Positions 41,802 through 51,683 of a DNA stretch of 64,000 bases are shown in pieces. The notes below the pieces were generated by a model. That model saw only the letters and a list, made by a program, of their open reading frames with translations, was not told the origin of the DNA and made no database searches. How positions within the stretch are numbered: position 1 is the stretch's first letter; each line of letters starts with the position of its first letter. The DNA is from Halomarina rubra (GTDB lineage: Archaea; Halobacteriota; Halobacteria; Halobacteriales; Haloarculaceae): positions 50,660 to 114,659 of the forward strand of contig NZ_JALXFV010000011.1 of the NCBI RefSeq assembly GCF_023699475.1, written 5' to 3'. The translations under genes and the position numbers were made by a program.

Positions 41802-42698
41802 ATGCGAGTCGTCGTCCGGGTCGTGCTGGCGCTGGTCGGCGTGGCGGTGTTCCTGACGTACCTCGGGGGTGCGGCGCTGTTGACCCTCTTCCTCTTCGAC
41901 GTCGTCCGCGGCATCGACCTCGCGACGTTCCTCGTCTCGCTCGGGCTCCTCGCGCTCGGACTGGGGTATCTGAGCTACCGTGCCGGGACGACCCGCGTCC
42001 TCGCGGGCATCGGCGCGCGCGACCTGCCCCGCGAGCGTGCGCCACGACTGTACGCCCGCCTGGACGACCTCTGTGAACGGATGGACCTCGACGCACCCCG
42101 ACTGATGCTCGTCAGTTCGCGGTCGCCCAACGCGTTCGCGCTCGGCGGGACCGTGGTTCTCGACCGCGCACTGTTCCGTCTGCTCTCGCTCGACGAACTG
42201 GAGGGTATCCTCGCACACGAACTCGCCCACGTCGAGCGCCGCGACGGCCTGGTGAGTTCGCTCGTGTTCAGCGTCGCCCGGACCGTCGTCGGCCTGGTGG
42301 CGCTGGGGTTGTTCCCGGTCGCACTGGCGCTGTCGGGCGTCGCTCGCGCGAGCGCGATGGTCGCGGGCCGACCGCTCAGGTGGCGCGAGACGCTCGCGGG
42401 ACGGGCGCGGACGCGTCTCGACCGGGTCGTCGCCGGCCTACTCGTCGCGAGCACCGCCGTCGTGATGGCTCGGTCGCGACGTCGGGAACTCGCCGCCGAC
42501 GACCGCGCGGCGGACGTGACGGGCGACCCGCTGGCGCTGGCGCGCGCGCTGGCCCGCATCGAGGGGTCGACGTGGCCGTTCGTCCGCGAGGAGGGGGCGA
42601 TATCGCGACTGCTCGCGACTCACCCCGACACCGACGAGCGCATCGACCGCCTGCGCGAACGCGCGACGACGACCGGGACGCGAATCGAGATTCAGTGA
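41802..42698 (+). CDS. M48 family membrane zinc metalloprotease (HtpX-like)
   Basis: 298 residues from ATG 41802. Two N-terminal helices (about 3-60) precede the catalytic domain. LEGILAHELAHVERRDG near residue 140 carries the HEXXH zinc motif, and SRRRELAADDRAAD near 225 supplies the third zinc ligand Glu. A further hydrophobic region lies between them. It likely degrades misfolded membrane proteins. The stop overlaps the methyltransferase start (GTGA). Confidence 0.88.
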   Translation: MRVVVRVVLALVGVAVFLTYLGGAALLTLFLFDVVRGIDLATFLVSLGLLALGLGYLSYRAGTTRVLAGIGARDLPRERAPRLYARLDDLCERMDLDAPRLMLVSSRSPNAFALGGTVVLDRALFRLLSLDELEGILAHELAHVERRDGLVSSLVFSVARTVVGLVALGLFPVALALSGVARASAMVAGRPLRWRETLAGRARTRLDRVVAGLLVASTAVVMARSRRRELAADDRAADVTGDPLALARALARIEGSTWPFVREEGAISRLLATHPDTDERIDRLRERATTTGTRIEIQ

Positions 42699-43381
42699 CC
42701 GTGACGAGAGAGACCACCGACGGTGACGGTGACTGTGACCACGACCGCCGACGCGGTCAACGGCTCTACGACCACTGGAGCGACCACCAGGGCGTGTTTC
42801 GGGTCGGCAAGTGGCTCGTGTTCGCCGGTCGCGAGGCTGCCTACCGCCGACAGGCGCTCGCCGGACTCGACGCACGCCCCGGCGACACGGTCCTCGACGT
42901 GGGCTGTGGCCCCGGCGTGAACTTCGCGGCGCTCAGAGAGCGCGTCGGTCCCACCGGGCGGGTCGTCGGCGTCGACTACTCGGCGGGGATGGTCGAGTGC
43001 GCCCGCCGGCGCGTCGCCCGTGAGGGCTGGTCGAACGTCCACGTCCTCCGGGGTGACGCGGGGCGACTGCCCCTGCTGGCCGGGAGCGTCGACCGCGCGT
43101 ACGCGATGCTGTCGCTGAGCGCGATGCCCGACCTCGACGGGGTGCTCGACGCCGTCCGCGAGACGCTGGTTCCGGGCGGTCGACTGGCGGTGTTCGACAC
43201 CCGACCGTTCCAGTCCGGGCCGTTGCGAGCGGTCAACCCGTTGCTCGTCCGCGCGTCGTGGCTCGCGACGAACTGGCACCCCGAAACCGACCTCCTCGCG
43301 TCGCTGCGCGACCGGTTCGACCCGGTACACGTCGAGTCGTTCGACGCGGGCGCGACGCTGGTCGTCGTCGCGCATCGGTGA
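42695..43381 (+). CDS. Class I SAM-dependent methyltransferase
   Basis: 228 residues from GTG 42695, which overlaps the protease stop; GTG 42701 is an alternative. VLDVGCGPGVNFAAL is motif I, VVGVDYSAGMVECARRR motif II, and AYAMLSLSAMPDLDGVLDAV with LVPGGRLAVFDT complete the UbiE-like pattern. The substrate is unknown; the UbiE/menaquinone-type subgroup is most similar. Confidence 0.85.
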   Translation: MTVTRETTDGDGDCDHDRRRGQRLYDHWSDHQGVFRVGKWLVFAGREAAYRRQALAGLDARPGDTVLDVGCGPGVNFAALRERVGPTGRVVGVDYSAGMVECARRRVAREGWSNVHVLRGDAGRLPLLAGSVDRAYAMLSLSAMPDLDGVLDAVRETLVPGGRLAVFDTRPFQSGPLRAVNPLLVRASWLATNWHPETDLLASLRDRFDPVHVESFDAGATLVVVAHR

Positions 43382-43412
43382 GTGTGGTCGTCGGCACGAG
43401 GTCCCTGCCGTC

Positions 43413-44021
43413 TTACTCGTCGAACGGCCGTTTACGCTCGCCGAAGTCCTCGCCGTTCGAACAGCCACACGAGATGACGCGGATGAGCGCCGCGGAGATG
43501 GTCTCGTCGGATTCCTCGACGTGGTCGGGGTCGACGGCGACGAGCATCCCCGAGGTGGGGTCGGGCGCACCAGGGAGGAACACCATCACGTCGCCGTCGG
43601 GCGCGCGCACCCCCGTCCGGAAGCCGGTCATCCACTGTCCCGGCCAGGACTCGACCTTGACGGGCGTTCGCGTTCGCTCGTCGCCCGACAGCAGGCGTCT
43701 GATGGTGAACTTCGCGGCGTTGTAGACGACCCGCAGGACGGGCAGACGGTTGACCGAGGAGTCGGCCGCCCGGTCGACGAACGGGCCGATGGCCGTCCCC
43801 ATCACTCGCCCCACCGTGACGACGACGGCGACGAACGCGAGGACGACGACACCGACGCGAATCGGCGCGGGGTAGCCCGGCGGGACGCCGAGCGCCGCGA
43901 CCCAGTCGTACAACAGCAGACAGACCGCGAGGACGAGAGCGACGGGGACGACGAGCGCCAGTCCCCGCACGAGGTCGCGTCGCCACGTCTCCATGGCCAG
44001 GCGAAAGGGGGGCGGTGACAT
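43413..44021 (-). CDS. DUF502 family membrane protein
   Basis: 202 residues. Two hydrophobic helices (about 20-42 and 55-78) are followed by a domain with VYNAAKFTIRRLL, GQWMTGFRTG and VFLPGAPDPTSGMLVAV, typical of DUF502. A GTTTTATCC element (44047-44055, minus strand) lies 26 nt upstream of ATG 44021, favouring this start over ATG 43994. Function unknown. Confidence 0.85.
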   Translation of the reverse strand: MSPPPFRLAMETWRRDLVRGLALVVPVALVLAVCLLLYDWVAALGVPPGYPAPIRVGVVVLAFVAVVVTVGRVMGTAIGPFVDRAADSSVNRLPVLRVVYNAAKFTIRRLLSGDERTRTPVKVESWPGQWMTGFRTGVRAPDGDVMVFLPGAPDPTSGMLVAVDPDHVEESDETISAALIRVISCGCSNGEDFGERKRPFDE

Positions 44022-44122
44022 GGGGGTTTCGGTTGCTCGAACTTCGGATAAAACGTCCGACGCGGCCGGGGTCGTCTGCGGTCGGACAGGAACGGCGGTC
44101 GGGCGCGGTCCTCCCGAGACGT

Positions 44123-45427
44123 TCAGTCGGCCGTCGGGAGACCGCTGGCGACCTCCTGGGCCTTCGCACGGATGGCCGCGGCGTCGGCGACGGTGACCTC
44201 ACCGTCGTCGTACAGCACCTCGCCGTCGACCATCGTGAACTCCACGTCGTCGCCGTGGGCCGCGAACACGAGGTGCGAGAGCACGTCGTGGAGCGGCGTC
44301 GCCCGCGTCAGGTCGGTGGTGAGGCCGACGACGTCGGCCTTCCACCCCTCGCGCAGACAGCCCACGTCGTCGAACCCCGCCGCCGTCGCGCCGTTTCGCG
44401 TCGCCATCTCGAACACCGTTCCGGCGGGAGCGGCCATCGGGTCGAGTTCCTCGACCTTCTGGAGCAGGCTGGCCTGTCGCATCTCGGTGAACGCGTCGAG
44501 CGTGTTGTTACACGGCGGCCCGTCGTTGCCCAGCGCGACGTTGATACCCCGCCGGAGGTAGTCGACGACCGGCGCGACGCCCGAGGCGAGTTTCATGTTC
44601 GAACTCGGGCAGTAGGTGACGTGCGTGCCGGTCTCGGCGAGCACCTCGCGTTCGGACTCGGTGGTGTGGACGCAGTGGGCGAGGACGACGTCGTCGCCGG
44701 TCAGGCCCACCTCGTCGAGCCAGTGGACGTTGCGCATCCCGGTCTCGGCCTCGACGGCCGCGATCTCGTCGCGGTTCTCCGAGGCGTGGGTGTGGATTCG
44801 GACGCCCTCGTGGGCGTCGGCGAGGTCTCGGACGCCGCGCAGACACGCCTCGGTACACGAGACGGCGAACCGCGGGGTGAGCGAGTACTGGATGCGTCCG
44901 TCGTGCGTGTCGTGGTGGCGCTCGATGAGCCGTTCGGACTCGGCGAGGGCGGCGTCGGTGTCCTCCTCCAGCCCCGGCGGCGAGTCCTTGTCCATCAGTA
45001 CCTTCCCGATGCGCCCGCGGATACCCAACTCCCCGGCGGCGACGAACGCCTCGTCGGCGTGGTTGACCGAGAGGTGGTCGACGACCGTGGTGACGCCCGA
45101 TTCGAGACACTCGAGGTAGCCCAACTCGGCGGCGACGCGCATCCCCTCGGCGTCCAGGGACGCCTCCATCGGGAGGACGTGGTCGAACAGCCAGTCCAGC
45201 AGTGCGGTGTCGTCGGCGATGCCCCGACCGAGCGACTGCACCGAGTGGACGTGTGCGCCGACGAGTCCCGGCGCGAGCACGTCGAAGGTGCGACGCTCGT
45301 GGTCCGGATACCGGTCTCGAAGCTCCTCGCGGTCGCCCACGGCCGCGATGCGGTCGCCCGCGACGACGACCGCCCCGTCCTCGACGACGGTCGTCGCGTC
45401 GGCGACGACGGTTCCCTGTAGTAGCAT
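44123..45427 (-). CDS. Amidohydrolase of the SAH/MTA deaminase and chlorohydrolase group
   Basis: 434 residues from ATG 45427. The beta-sandwich start is followed by LAPGLVGAHVHSVQSL (metal His-x-His), HTHASENRDEI, AHCVHTTESE and NVALGNDGPPCNNTLDAF (the catalytic metal Asp). These fit the class that includes S-adenosylhomocysteine/5'-methylthioadenosine deaminases and hydroxyatrazine hydrolases. It probably deaminates a purine nucleoside by-product of methylation. ACTATTTTCG lies 26 nt upstream, fitting a leaderless mRNA. Confidence 0.85.
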   Translation of the reverse strand: MLLQGTVVADATTVVEDGAVVVAGDRIAAVGDREELRDRYPDHERRTFDVLAPGLVGAHVHSVQSLGRGIADDTALLDWLFDHVLPMEASLDAEGMRVAAELGYLECLESGVTTVVDHLSVNHADEAFVAAGELGIRGRIGKVLMDKDSPPGLEEDTDAALAESERLIERHHDTHDGRIQYSLTPRFAVSCTEACLRGVRDLADAHEGVRIHTHASENRDEIAAVEAETGMRNVHWLDEVGLTGDDVVLAHCVHTTESEREVLAETGTHVTYCPSSNMKLASGVAPVVDYLRRGINVALGNDGPPCNNTLDAFTEMRQASLLQKVEELDPMAAPAGTVFEMATRNGATAAGFDDVGCLREGWKADVVGLTTDLTRATPLHDVLSHLVFAAHGDDVEFTMVDGEVLYDDGEVTVADAAAIRAKAQEVASGLPTAD

Positions 45428-45641
45428 TCCCTCACTCGATGGGCGATGGGCCGAAAATAGTCCTCCGATTCGTCGGTCCGCTCGACGGAGTCCGCTCGGT
45501 CCGACGCGGGGCAGTCTCGTCGGTGGCCAGCGACGACACCGCCGCCAACGGCTCCCCACACCGGGTCGTGCGGTGCTTTGACACACCAGCCACGCACGAG
45601 CAGGCCGTGAGGCGAAACGCGGTGGTGCCCTCCACCGAACG

Positions 45642-45947
45642 ATGGCAGATACAGCAACCCGACCCGACGACGGCGCGCCCGGCGACCGACCGACGGGCGA
45701 CCAGTCCGACCCACGGCGTGAACCGGGGCGCAACGAGTCGATGGCGGACCGCGCCCGGAACAGCGGTATGAGCCAGATGGTGCGTTCGGGCGACCCAATC
45801 GCCCTCGCGGCGTTCGGCTCCGTACTGTTCTCGTGGTACCAGTTCTACGTCCGGAAGAACCGCCAGTACGGCCTGTTCGTGGGGCTGTGGGCACCGACGC
45901 TGCTCGCGATGGCGAGCTACGTCCAGCGCCGCACGGACGAGAACTGA
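45642..45947 (+). CDS. Small protein with one or two membrane helices
   Basis: 101 residues. The first 45 are polar and rich in Asp/Arg/Pro. Residues about 50-95 contain hydrophobic segments (PIALAAFGSVLFSWYQFYV and GLFVGLWAPTLLAMASYV). It resembles short uncharacterised haloarchaeal membrane proteins and lies upstream of the MscS gene on the same strand. Confidence 0.65.
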   Translation: MADTATRPDDGAPGDRPTGDQSDPRREPGRNESMADRARNSGMSQMVRSGDPIALAAFGSVLFSWYQFYVRKNRQYGLFVGLWAPTLLAMASYVQRRTDEN

Positions 45948-46035
45948 CCGACCCGTCACGCGACGCTCTCGACGAGAACCACCGGACGGAACGACCCCAA
46001 CGACGAAGGACCACCCCCGCGTCCGGTCGGGGTAG

Positions 46036-46995
46036 ATGACCGGCCGGGCGGGCCACCAGGCGGGCAACGACAGCAACGGAACCAACGTCAGCGACGCGTT
46101 CCAGCCGGACGAGGTCGGACCGGTCGGACAGGCGCTCCGGGAGTGGGGCGTCCCGCGCGGGTACGCCGAACCGTTCGGCGCGGTCCTCACGTTCGTCGTC
46201 CTGTTCGTCCTCCTCTACGGTGTGGTGCGTCTCGTCGTCGTCCCGCTGGCCGACCGGGCGCTCGCGACGCGGGGACTCAATCGGAACGCCCGGAAACCGC
46301 TGTTGCGACTCGTCCGCGTGCTGTCGCTCGTGGTCGGGGTCTCGCTGGCGCTGAACTTCGCGGGCTACGGCGGGGTGCTGTCGTCGCTGACGACCATCGG
46401 TGCGGCCGCGACGCTGGCCGTCGGGTTCGCGCTCAAGGACCTGCTGGCGAACTTCGTCGCGGGCGTGTTCATCTACACCGACCGGCCGTTCCGCATCGGC
46501 GACTGGATAGAGTGGCCCGAGACCGGTGGCCTGCCCAACGCCGGCGTCGTCACCGACATCACGTTCCGCGTCACGCGCGTCCAGACGTTCGACAACCAGC
46601 TACTGACGATTCCGAACAGCAAGCTCACCAACGACGTCGTGATGAACCCGACCGCTCGCGACAAACTGCGGGTGAGCTTCGAGTTCGGCATCGGCTACGA
46701 GGACGACATCGACGAGGCGACGCGCATCATCCTCGCCGAGGCCGAGCGCCACCCCGACATCCTCGAGTTGCCGGAGCCGATGGTGACGCTCTCGGAGAAC
46801 CCGCTGGCGGACTCCTACGTCGGTCTCGTCAGTCGCTTCTGGATAGCGAACCCGAACCGCGGGAAGTTCCTGCGCGTGCGCAGCGAGTTCGTCAAACGCG
46901 TCAAGGAGCGCTTCGACCAGGCAGGTATCGACATCCCGTACCCACAGGTCGACCTCTCGGGGTCAGTCGAGACCCGTGGGCCCGGTCGGCGCTGA
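46036..46995 (+). CDS. MscS family mechanosensitive channel
   Basis: 319 residues. Three membrane helices occupy about residues 47-140; the pore-lining third helix contains LTTIGAAATLAVGFALKDLLANFVAGVFI. RPFRIGDWIEW starts the beta domain, with VQTFDNQLLTIPNSKLTNDVVMN, the signature of the family. A soluble alpha/beta vestibule domain completes it. It releases solutes on osmotic downshock. Confidence 0.92.
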   Translation: MTGRAGHQAGNDSNGTNVSDAFQPDEVGPVGQALREWGVPRGYAEPFGAVLTFVVLFVLLYGVVRLVVVPLADRALATRGLNRNARKPLLRLVRVLSLVVGVSLALNFAGYGGVLSSLTTIGAAATLAVGFALKDLLANFVAGVFIYTDRPFRIGDWIEWPETGGLPNAGVVTDITFRVTRVQTFDNQLLTIPNSKLTNDVVMNPTARDKLRVSFEFGIGYEDDIDEATRIILAEAERHPDILELPEPMVTLSENPLADSYVGLVSRFWIANPNRGKFLRVRSEFVKRVKERFDQAGIDIPYPQVDLSGSVETRGPGRR

Positions 46996-47081
46996 CCCGC
47001 CGAGGTTCAGTATCGACGGCCGTGTGCGGTCATCACCGGAACGAGACAGTCATTACTTGGTGAAAGTCGAGGTCGTATCCG

Positions 47082-47849
47082 ATGACCGAACAGTCACGGC
47101 GGAGTCTGCTCCGCCTGGGGGGACTCGCGGCGGCCGGCGTGTTCACGGGGTGTCTCGACAGGAACCCCGACGAGGGGGAGATGGACGCGGACCCGCCGAC
47201 GGCCCGAGCGACGAGGACCGAACGACCACCGGCCGAGACGTTCGAGGCGGTCGGGACGACAGGTCGTCGGCCGGCGGCGACGCCGTCCGGTGACGACCTG
47301 CGCCAGCGGATGGACCAACGCGGTGGGCCGACCGACCTCCAGTCGGACCCGGTGGTCGCCGCCATCGACATCGAAGGGGACGCCGGGCCCGCACCGTACA
47401 TCTTCACGCCGACCGTGCTCTGGGCGGAGACCGGCGCGACGGTGACCTGGGACGTCGACGGTGGCGCACACGCCATCGCCGCGTACCACCCCGACAACGG
47501 CCGGACGCTGCGCATCCCCGAAGACGCACCGTCGTTCGTGTCGGGCCGCCTCGACGTGGGGGACACGTTCAGTCACACGTTCGAGACACCGGGTGTCTAC
47601 AACTACTTCTGTCAACCTCACGAGTACCACGGGATGGTCGGGGTCGTCGTCGTCGGCGAGGCGCTCGCGGGTCCCGGTACCGTCGACGGGTCGAACCTCC
47701 AGGTCGAAGTCGCTGGTGAGCATCTCGAACGCCTGCTCGCGCTCGCAGACATCGAGACGACGCCACCGACGACGGACTCACCCGGTCCGACGTCGACAGT
47801 GTCGTCCACGGCAACGACCACTGCGCCGTCCACGACCGAGCGACGGTAG
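47082..47849 (+). CDS. Halocyanin-like blue copper lipoprotein
   Basis: 255 residues. RRSLLRLGGLAAAGVFTGC is a twin-arginine signal with a lipobox (Cys about 26). A Thr/Pro-rich linker leads to a cupredoxin domain (about 100-210) with the copper ligands His in GGAHAIAAYH and Cys, His and Met in FCQPHEYHGMVG. A Thr/Ser-rich C-terminal tail follows. It is probably a membrane-anchored electron carrier. Confidence 0.88.
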   Translation: MTEQSRRSLLRLGGLAAAGVFTGCLDRNPDEGEMDADPPTARATRTERPPAETFEAVGTTGRRPAATPSGDDLRQRMDQRGGPTDLQSDPVVAAIDIEGDAGPAPYIFTPTVLWAETGATVTWDVDGGAHAIAAYHPDNGRTLRIPEDAPSFVSGRLDVGDTFSHTFETPGVYNYFCQPHEYHGMVGVVVVGEALAGPGTVDGSNLQVEVAGEHLERLLALADIETTPPTTDSPGPTSTVSSTATTTAPSTTERR

Positions 47850-47928
47850 AGCGACTCACTACCTGCACGATTGTTCCTCTGCTCACGCGAGCGAAACATA
47901 TACGGTGAACTCGGCGCACTACCGAGCA

Positions 47929-48729
47929 ATGGTATCACGTCTCGTCGAATCCCTCTCACAGTCCGAGTACACTGGGGAGAACCGCTGTCTCCCGTGTACC
48001 GTCGTCAACCTCCTCGTCGGCGCGGTGCTAGCGCTGGCCGTCGGTTCGCGAAACCGCCTGCTCGGTGTGCTCGTCGCCGTCGGCAGTGGTGCTCTCATCT
48101 ACCTGCGGGGGTACCTCGTACCGGGGACGCCCGAACTCACCAAGCAGTATCTCCCACGGCGCGTCCTGGGCTGGTTCGGGAAGGACCCGCTGGCGACCGT
48201 CGAGTTGGACCCCGAACACGGGCTCGACGACCCTGCCGAACTCGAACGGACGCTCCTCGCGGTCGGGGCGCTCGAAGAGACTCCGGACGGTCGGGACCTG
48301 CAGTTGACCGACGCGTTCGCCGACCAGTGGCGAGCGGCGATGGGAACGGTCGACCGGACGGCGCTACGCGAACGGACCGCGACGGCGCTCGACGTCGACC
48401 CGGAGGCGTTCGAGCGCCGCGGGGCGGGCATCGTCCTGCTCGACGACTTCCGGGTGGCCGCGCAGTGGCCGTCCGAGTCGGCGCTCGTCGCCGACGTGGC
48501 CGCCGCCGACCTGCTGGCCGACCGTATCGACGGCTGGGAGGACCTGCCGGCCGTCCAGCGAGCCATCTTCCTGAGCGGAGTGCGCCTGTTCGCCGAGGAC
48601 TGCCCGGACGGCGGTGGCGTGGAGGCCGACTCGGAGGTCGTCGAGTCGTGTTGCTCGCAGTTGGACGTGTTCGTCGTCCGCTGTTCGGACAGCGGCGAAC
48701 GGCTGGTCGAACAGCCCGTCGAGGGCTGA
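47929..48729 (+). CDS. Haloarchaeal protein with Cys-x-x-Cys and two membrane helices
   Basis: 266 residues from ATG 47929. NRCLPCTVVN near residue 20 is followed by two hydrophobic helices (about 25-62), then an alpha/beta domain with a Cys-Cys pair near the end. A CATATACGGT element lies about 24 nt upstream. The family is not recognised; the N-terminus recurs in uncharacterised haloarchaeal proteins. Confidence 0.7.
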   Translation: MVSRLVESLSQSEYTGENRCLPCTVVNLLVGAVLALAVGSRNRLLGVLVAVGSGALIYLRGYLVPGTPELTKQYLPRRVLGWFGKDPLATVELDPEHGLDDPAELERTLLAVGALEETPDGRDLQLTDAFADQWRAAMGTVDRTALRERTATALDVDPEAFERRGAGIVLLDDFRVAAQWPSESALVADVAAADLLADRIDGWEDLPAVQRAIFLSGVRLFAEDCPDGGGVEADSEVVESCCSQLDVFVVRCSDSGERLVEQPVEG

Positions 48730-48825
48730 GTCGCCGAGCCGACTCTGGTAGTTCGGACGGTTTGGACGGTTTGGACGACACGGGCCGGACGGACGAGTCG
48801 GTACGGTGAGCGAGCGCGTCGTGGC

Positions 48826-50217
48826 TCACGCGACGACGGGTCGCGAGACGATCCACAGCGAGAGGACGGTGTAGCCGACCATCACGACGACCAGCGGGAG
48901 GTGGCCGCGACGTGCCCGTCGGGGTGTCTCGTAGCGGGCGACGGCCGCGAGGTGGGCGGCGACGACGGCGACGACGTGGCCGAGGACGATGAGCACGACC
49001 TGCGACCCCCAGAACGCCGGCACGGAGAGCCACGCGAGCGGGTCCGGGACGGCGACGGCCACGACCGGGTCGAGCGTCACCTCGACGAGCGTCGCGGTCT
49101 GGCCGACGACCGCGGGGTAGGTGTGAGCGACTTCGTAGCCCGCCGCGATGGGAAGGACGGTCGGGGCGAACCGGCGGACCGCCCCCGCCCAGTCGCGTCG
49201 TCCGCCGAGTCGGTCGGCGGCGGCGGCGGCGAGGCCGAACGTGAGACAGAACAGGGCGAACCCGAGCAGGTACAGCGGGAGACTCGTCACCGGGCCCGTC
49301 CCGAGCGTCGACCGGGCCGCGAACAGGACGGCCTGGTACTCGCTCGTCTCGACGAACCCGTCGAAGCTGACGGTGTAGACGGCCGCGACGACGAGCGCCG
49401 CGAGCGCGAGGTGGGCGACCAGCGGGACACAGCCACGCCACGGCGGTCGGAGCGTGGCGCGGTAGCCGTCGCGAGCCTGCGTCCACTCGACGGGCGCGAC
49501 CCGTCCGAGCAGGTCGTAGAACGCTCCCAGCGGGTCGGCGTGGGCGGCCCACGAGCGGCCGAACGTCACCGTCCCGAGCACCATCACGCCGGCGTAGGCG
49601 GCGACGACGACGGCGGTGAGTCGCGGCGAGCGCGTGATGCCAGGTGTGAGGTTCTCGACGACGCCGAACACGAGGAGGAACCCGGCTAGCGCGGGCCACG
49701 ACCCGAGGCGTTCGGGGTAGTCGAGCGACGGGAGCGACCCGCCTTCGAGTCGTTCGAGCGCGCGGTAGAACGTCAGCCACGGGGCGAGGACACGCCACGG
49801 ACTGCCGAGCAGGACGGCGACGAGTGCGAGGCCGTGGAACCAGACGAGCCACGTCAGCAGCGTCGCGACGTTCTCGGCGGCGACCTGCCGGCCGGTCAGG
49901 CCGGTCCAGCAGACGGCGACGACGCCGAGCAGGAACATCACGCCGGCGAGCGCGCGGAGGGGGCGCGCGACCGAGTCGGGGACGACGAACGCGACCGACG
50001 GCCGCTCGCCGACCGTCGGCGTCCGTTCGGTGACGGCCAGCCACCCGGCGGTGAGCGCGACGGTCGCACCCGCCCCGGCGAACAGCGAGGCGAGCGGGAG
50101 CGGCGCGTCGAACCGAGTGTTACCGGTCTCGTGAGCGGCGACCACGCCGGGACCGACGAGGACCGCGAGCGCCACGACGGCGAGTAGCGCCAGGAGTCGG
50201 GCCGGCCGCTGGTGCAT
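48826..50217 (-). CDS. Multi-spanning membrane protein of unknown function
   Basis: 463 residues with a cleavable-looking N-terminal helix (ending AAHETGNTRFDAP) and about 10 further hydrophobic helices. Aromatic/His-containing segments (TWLVWFHGLALVAVLLGSPW, GYEVAHTYPAVVG) could bind a metal or cofactor. Actinobacterial proteins of this type are sometimes annotated as fenitrothion hydrolase, an annotation I do not trust for function. It is divergent from the PQQ-like gene. Confidence 0.65.
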   Translation of the reverse strand: MHQRPARLLALLAVVALAVLVGPGVVAAHETGNTRFDAPLPLASLFAGAGATVALTAGWLAVTERTPTVGERPSVAFVVPDSVARPLRALAGVMFLLGVVAVCWTGLTGRQVAAENVATLLTWLVWFHGLALVAVLLGSPWRVLAPWLTFYRALERLEGGSLPSLDYPERLGSWPALAGFLLVFGVVENLTPGITRSPRLTAVVVAAYAGVMVLGTVTFGRSWAAHADPLGAFYDLLGRVAPVEWTQARDGYRATLRPPWRGCVPLVAHLALAALVVAAVYTVSFDGFVETSEYQAVLFAARSTLGTGPVTSLPLYLLGFALFCLTFGLAAAAADRLGGRRDWAGAVRRFAPTVLPIAAGYEVAHTYPAVVGQTATLVEVTLDPVVAVAVPDPLAWLSVPAFWGSQVVLIVLGHVVAVVAAHLAAVARYETPRRARRGHLPLVVVMVGYTVLSLWIVSRPVVA

Positions 50218-50334
50218 ACCCGAACTCGGAGCAGCACGCCGAAAAGCGCCGCGGTTGTCCGTGCGAGGTGCTCACGGACGGCCCCGCTCGGGCCGACAGA
50301 CACCCTTTTGGTCGGGAGTCGGGGACTAGTCGGT

Positions 50335-51615
50335 ATGCGAGGCCGAACGGTGGTGGCCGTCGCGGTAGTCGTCGCCGCGCTGGCCGGCGTCGTCGTGTTG
50401 GGCGTCGGGTCGTCGAACGGTGGGGGCGAACTGACCGAGCGCTGGGTCAGCGACACGCCCCGGCAGAACGACCGCAACCACCACGCCGTCGGTGCGAGCG
50501 AGGACGGCCGGGTCGTCGTCGCACCCGTCGCCGAGTCACCGAAGCCCGGTCTGACGGACACCTCCTGTACGCTCGCGCGACTCGCGACCGACGACGGCGC
50601 GGTTCAGTGGCGCACCACCATCGACCCCGAGCGCTGTTTCACCCACGCGCTCACCGAACCCGTCGTCACCGACCTCGACGGTGACGGCCAGCGGACGGTC
50701 GTCTCCGCGACCACCGAGAACGCGCTCGTCGCCTACGACGCCGACGACGGGAGCGAGCAGTGGCGCGCCCCGCTGAGTACCGGCGAACCCTCCTACGGCT
50801 ACGGTCGGCCGACCGTCGCCGACCTCCCCGTCTCGCCCGGGCGGGAGGTGGTCGTCAGCGACATCGACGGGCACGTCGCCGCCGTCACCGCGAACGGGAC
50901 CGTCGCGTGGCGGGCTTCCTTCGCCGACGTGGGCGACGACGACGTCATCGTCCAGAGTCCGCCCGTCGTGACCGACGCCGACGCCGACGGCGAGCGAGAG
51001 GTCGTCGTCGGGTCCTACGACTCGCTGCTCGTGTTGACCGCCGACGGCGACGTCGCGTGGAACCGCTCGACACCCGCCCAGCACGTCGCGACCACCCAGG
51101 CCGACGACGACGCGGCCCGCGAACTGCTCGTCGGGAACCGCGAGCGGGTGACGGCGCTCGACGGGGCGACCGGCGAGACCCAGTGGAGCACCGCGTTCGA
51201 GACGAGCGTCCAGTTCGTCTCGGCCGGCGTCGTCGAGTCGACCGACACCGTCTCCGTCGGGACGTTCACGGGCGACGTGGTCGCCCTCGACGCGACGACC
51301 GGCGAGGAGCGGTGGCGGACGACGGTGAGCGGCGACGGCCAACCCGTCTGGTCGCCCGTCGTCGCCGACCTCAACGGGGACGGCGAGCGGGAGGTCGTCG
51401 CGACGAGTCGCGACGGGACGGTCAGCGTCCTCGCGGCCGACGACGGGCGGGTGCTAGCGACGTACGAACGAGCAGTCCCCATCGAGACGTTCGTCACGCT
51501 CGCGGACCTCGACGCGGGGACGAACGGGACTGCATCCGATGGAGACGGCCCGACCCCCGAGGTGCTCGTCCGCTACGGGGACGGCCGGGTCGTGGCGCTC
51601 GACTACACGCGGTGA
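50335..51615 (+). CDS. Membrane-anchored PQQ-like beta-propeller protein
   Basis: 426 residues from ATG 50335. One N-terminal hydrophobic helix (VVAVAVVVAALAGVVVLGVG) anchors or exports it. Repeated blades carry Trp-containing Gly-x-x-x-Trp motifs (GAVQWRTT, GSEQWRAPL, GETQWSTAF, GEERWRTTV) and Asp-Gly-Asp calcium-like loops (DLDGDGQRTV, DLNGDGEREVV). PQQ-like propellers in archaea scaffold proteins or act as enzyme domains; no PQQ-binding Trp-docking pattern is clear. A CCTTTTGG element lies near 50304. Confidence 0.78.
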   Translation: MRGRTVVAVAVVVAALAGVVVLGVGSSNGGGELTERWVSDTPRQNDRNHHAVGASEDGRVVVAPVAESPKPGLTDTSCTLARLATDDGAVQWRTTIDPERCFTHALTEPVVTDLDGDGQRTVVSATTENALVAYDADDGSEQWRAPLSTGEPSYGYGRPTVADLPVSPGREVVVSDIDGHVAAVTANGTVAWRASFADVGDDDVIVQSPPVVTDADADGEREVVVGSYDSLLVLTADGDVAWNRSTPAQHVATTQADDDAARELLVGNRERVTALDGATGETQWSTAFETSVQFVSAGVVESTDTVSVGTFTGDVVALDATTGEERWRTTVSGDGQPVWSPVVADLNGDGEREVVATSRDGTVSVLAADDGRVLATYERAVPIETFVTLADLDAGTNGTASDGDGPTPEVLVRYGDGRVVALDYTR

Positions 51616-51650
51616 GCCGTCGAGCGGTGTGGTAACATGTCAATGACAGG

Positions 51651-51660
51651 GCTCATATCC
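51651..51660 (+). promoter_or_regulatory. Promoter-like element GCTCATATCC
   Basis: Ends 23 nt before the ATG (51684) of the leader ORF of the YdjM-like gene. Confidence 0.45.
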
Positions 51661-51683
51661 GTCGCCGACCAATCTGCACGGCG

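Noticed and set aside
45833..46039. An ORF whose TGA overlaps the MscS ATG, like the leader ORFs
   Set aside because: It has no start codon near a promoter-like element and mostly runs inside the preceding gene, so it was not counted as a leader.
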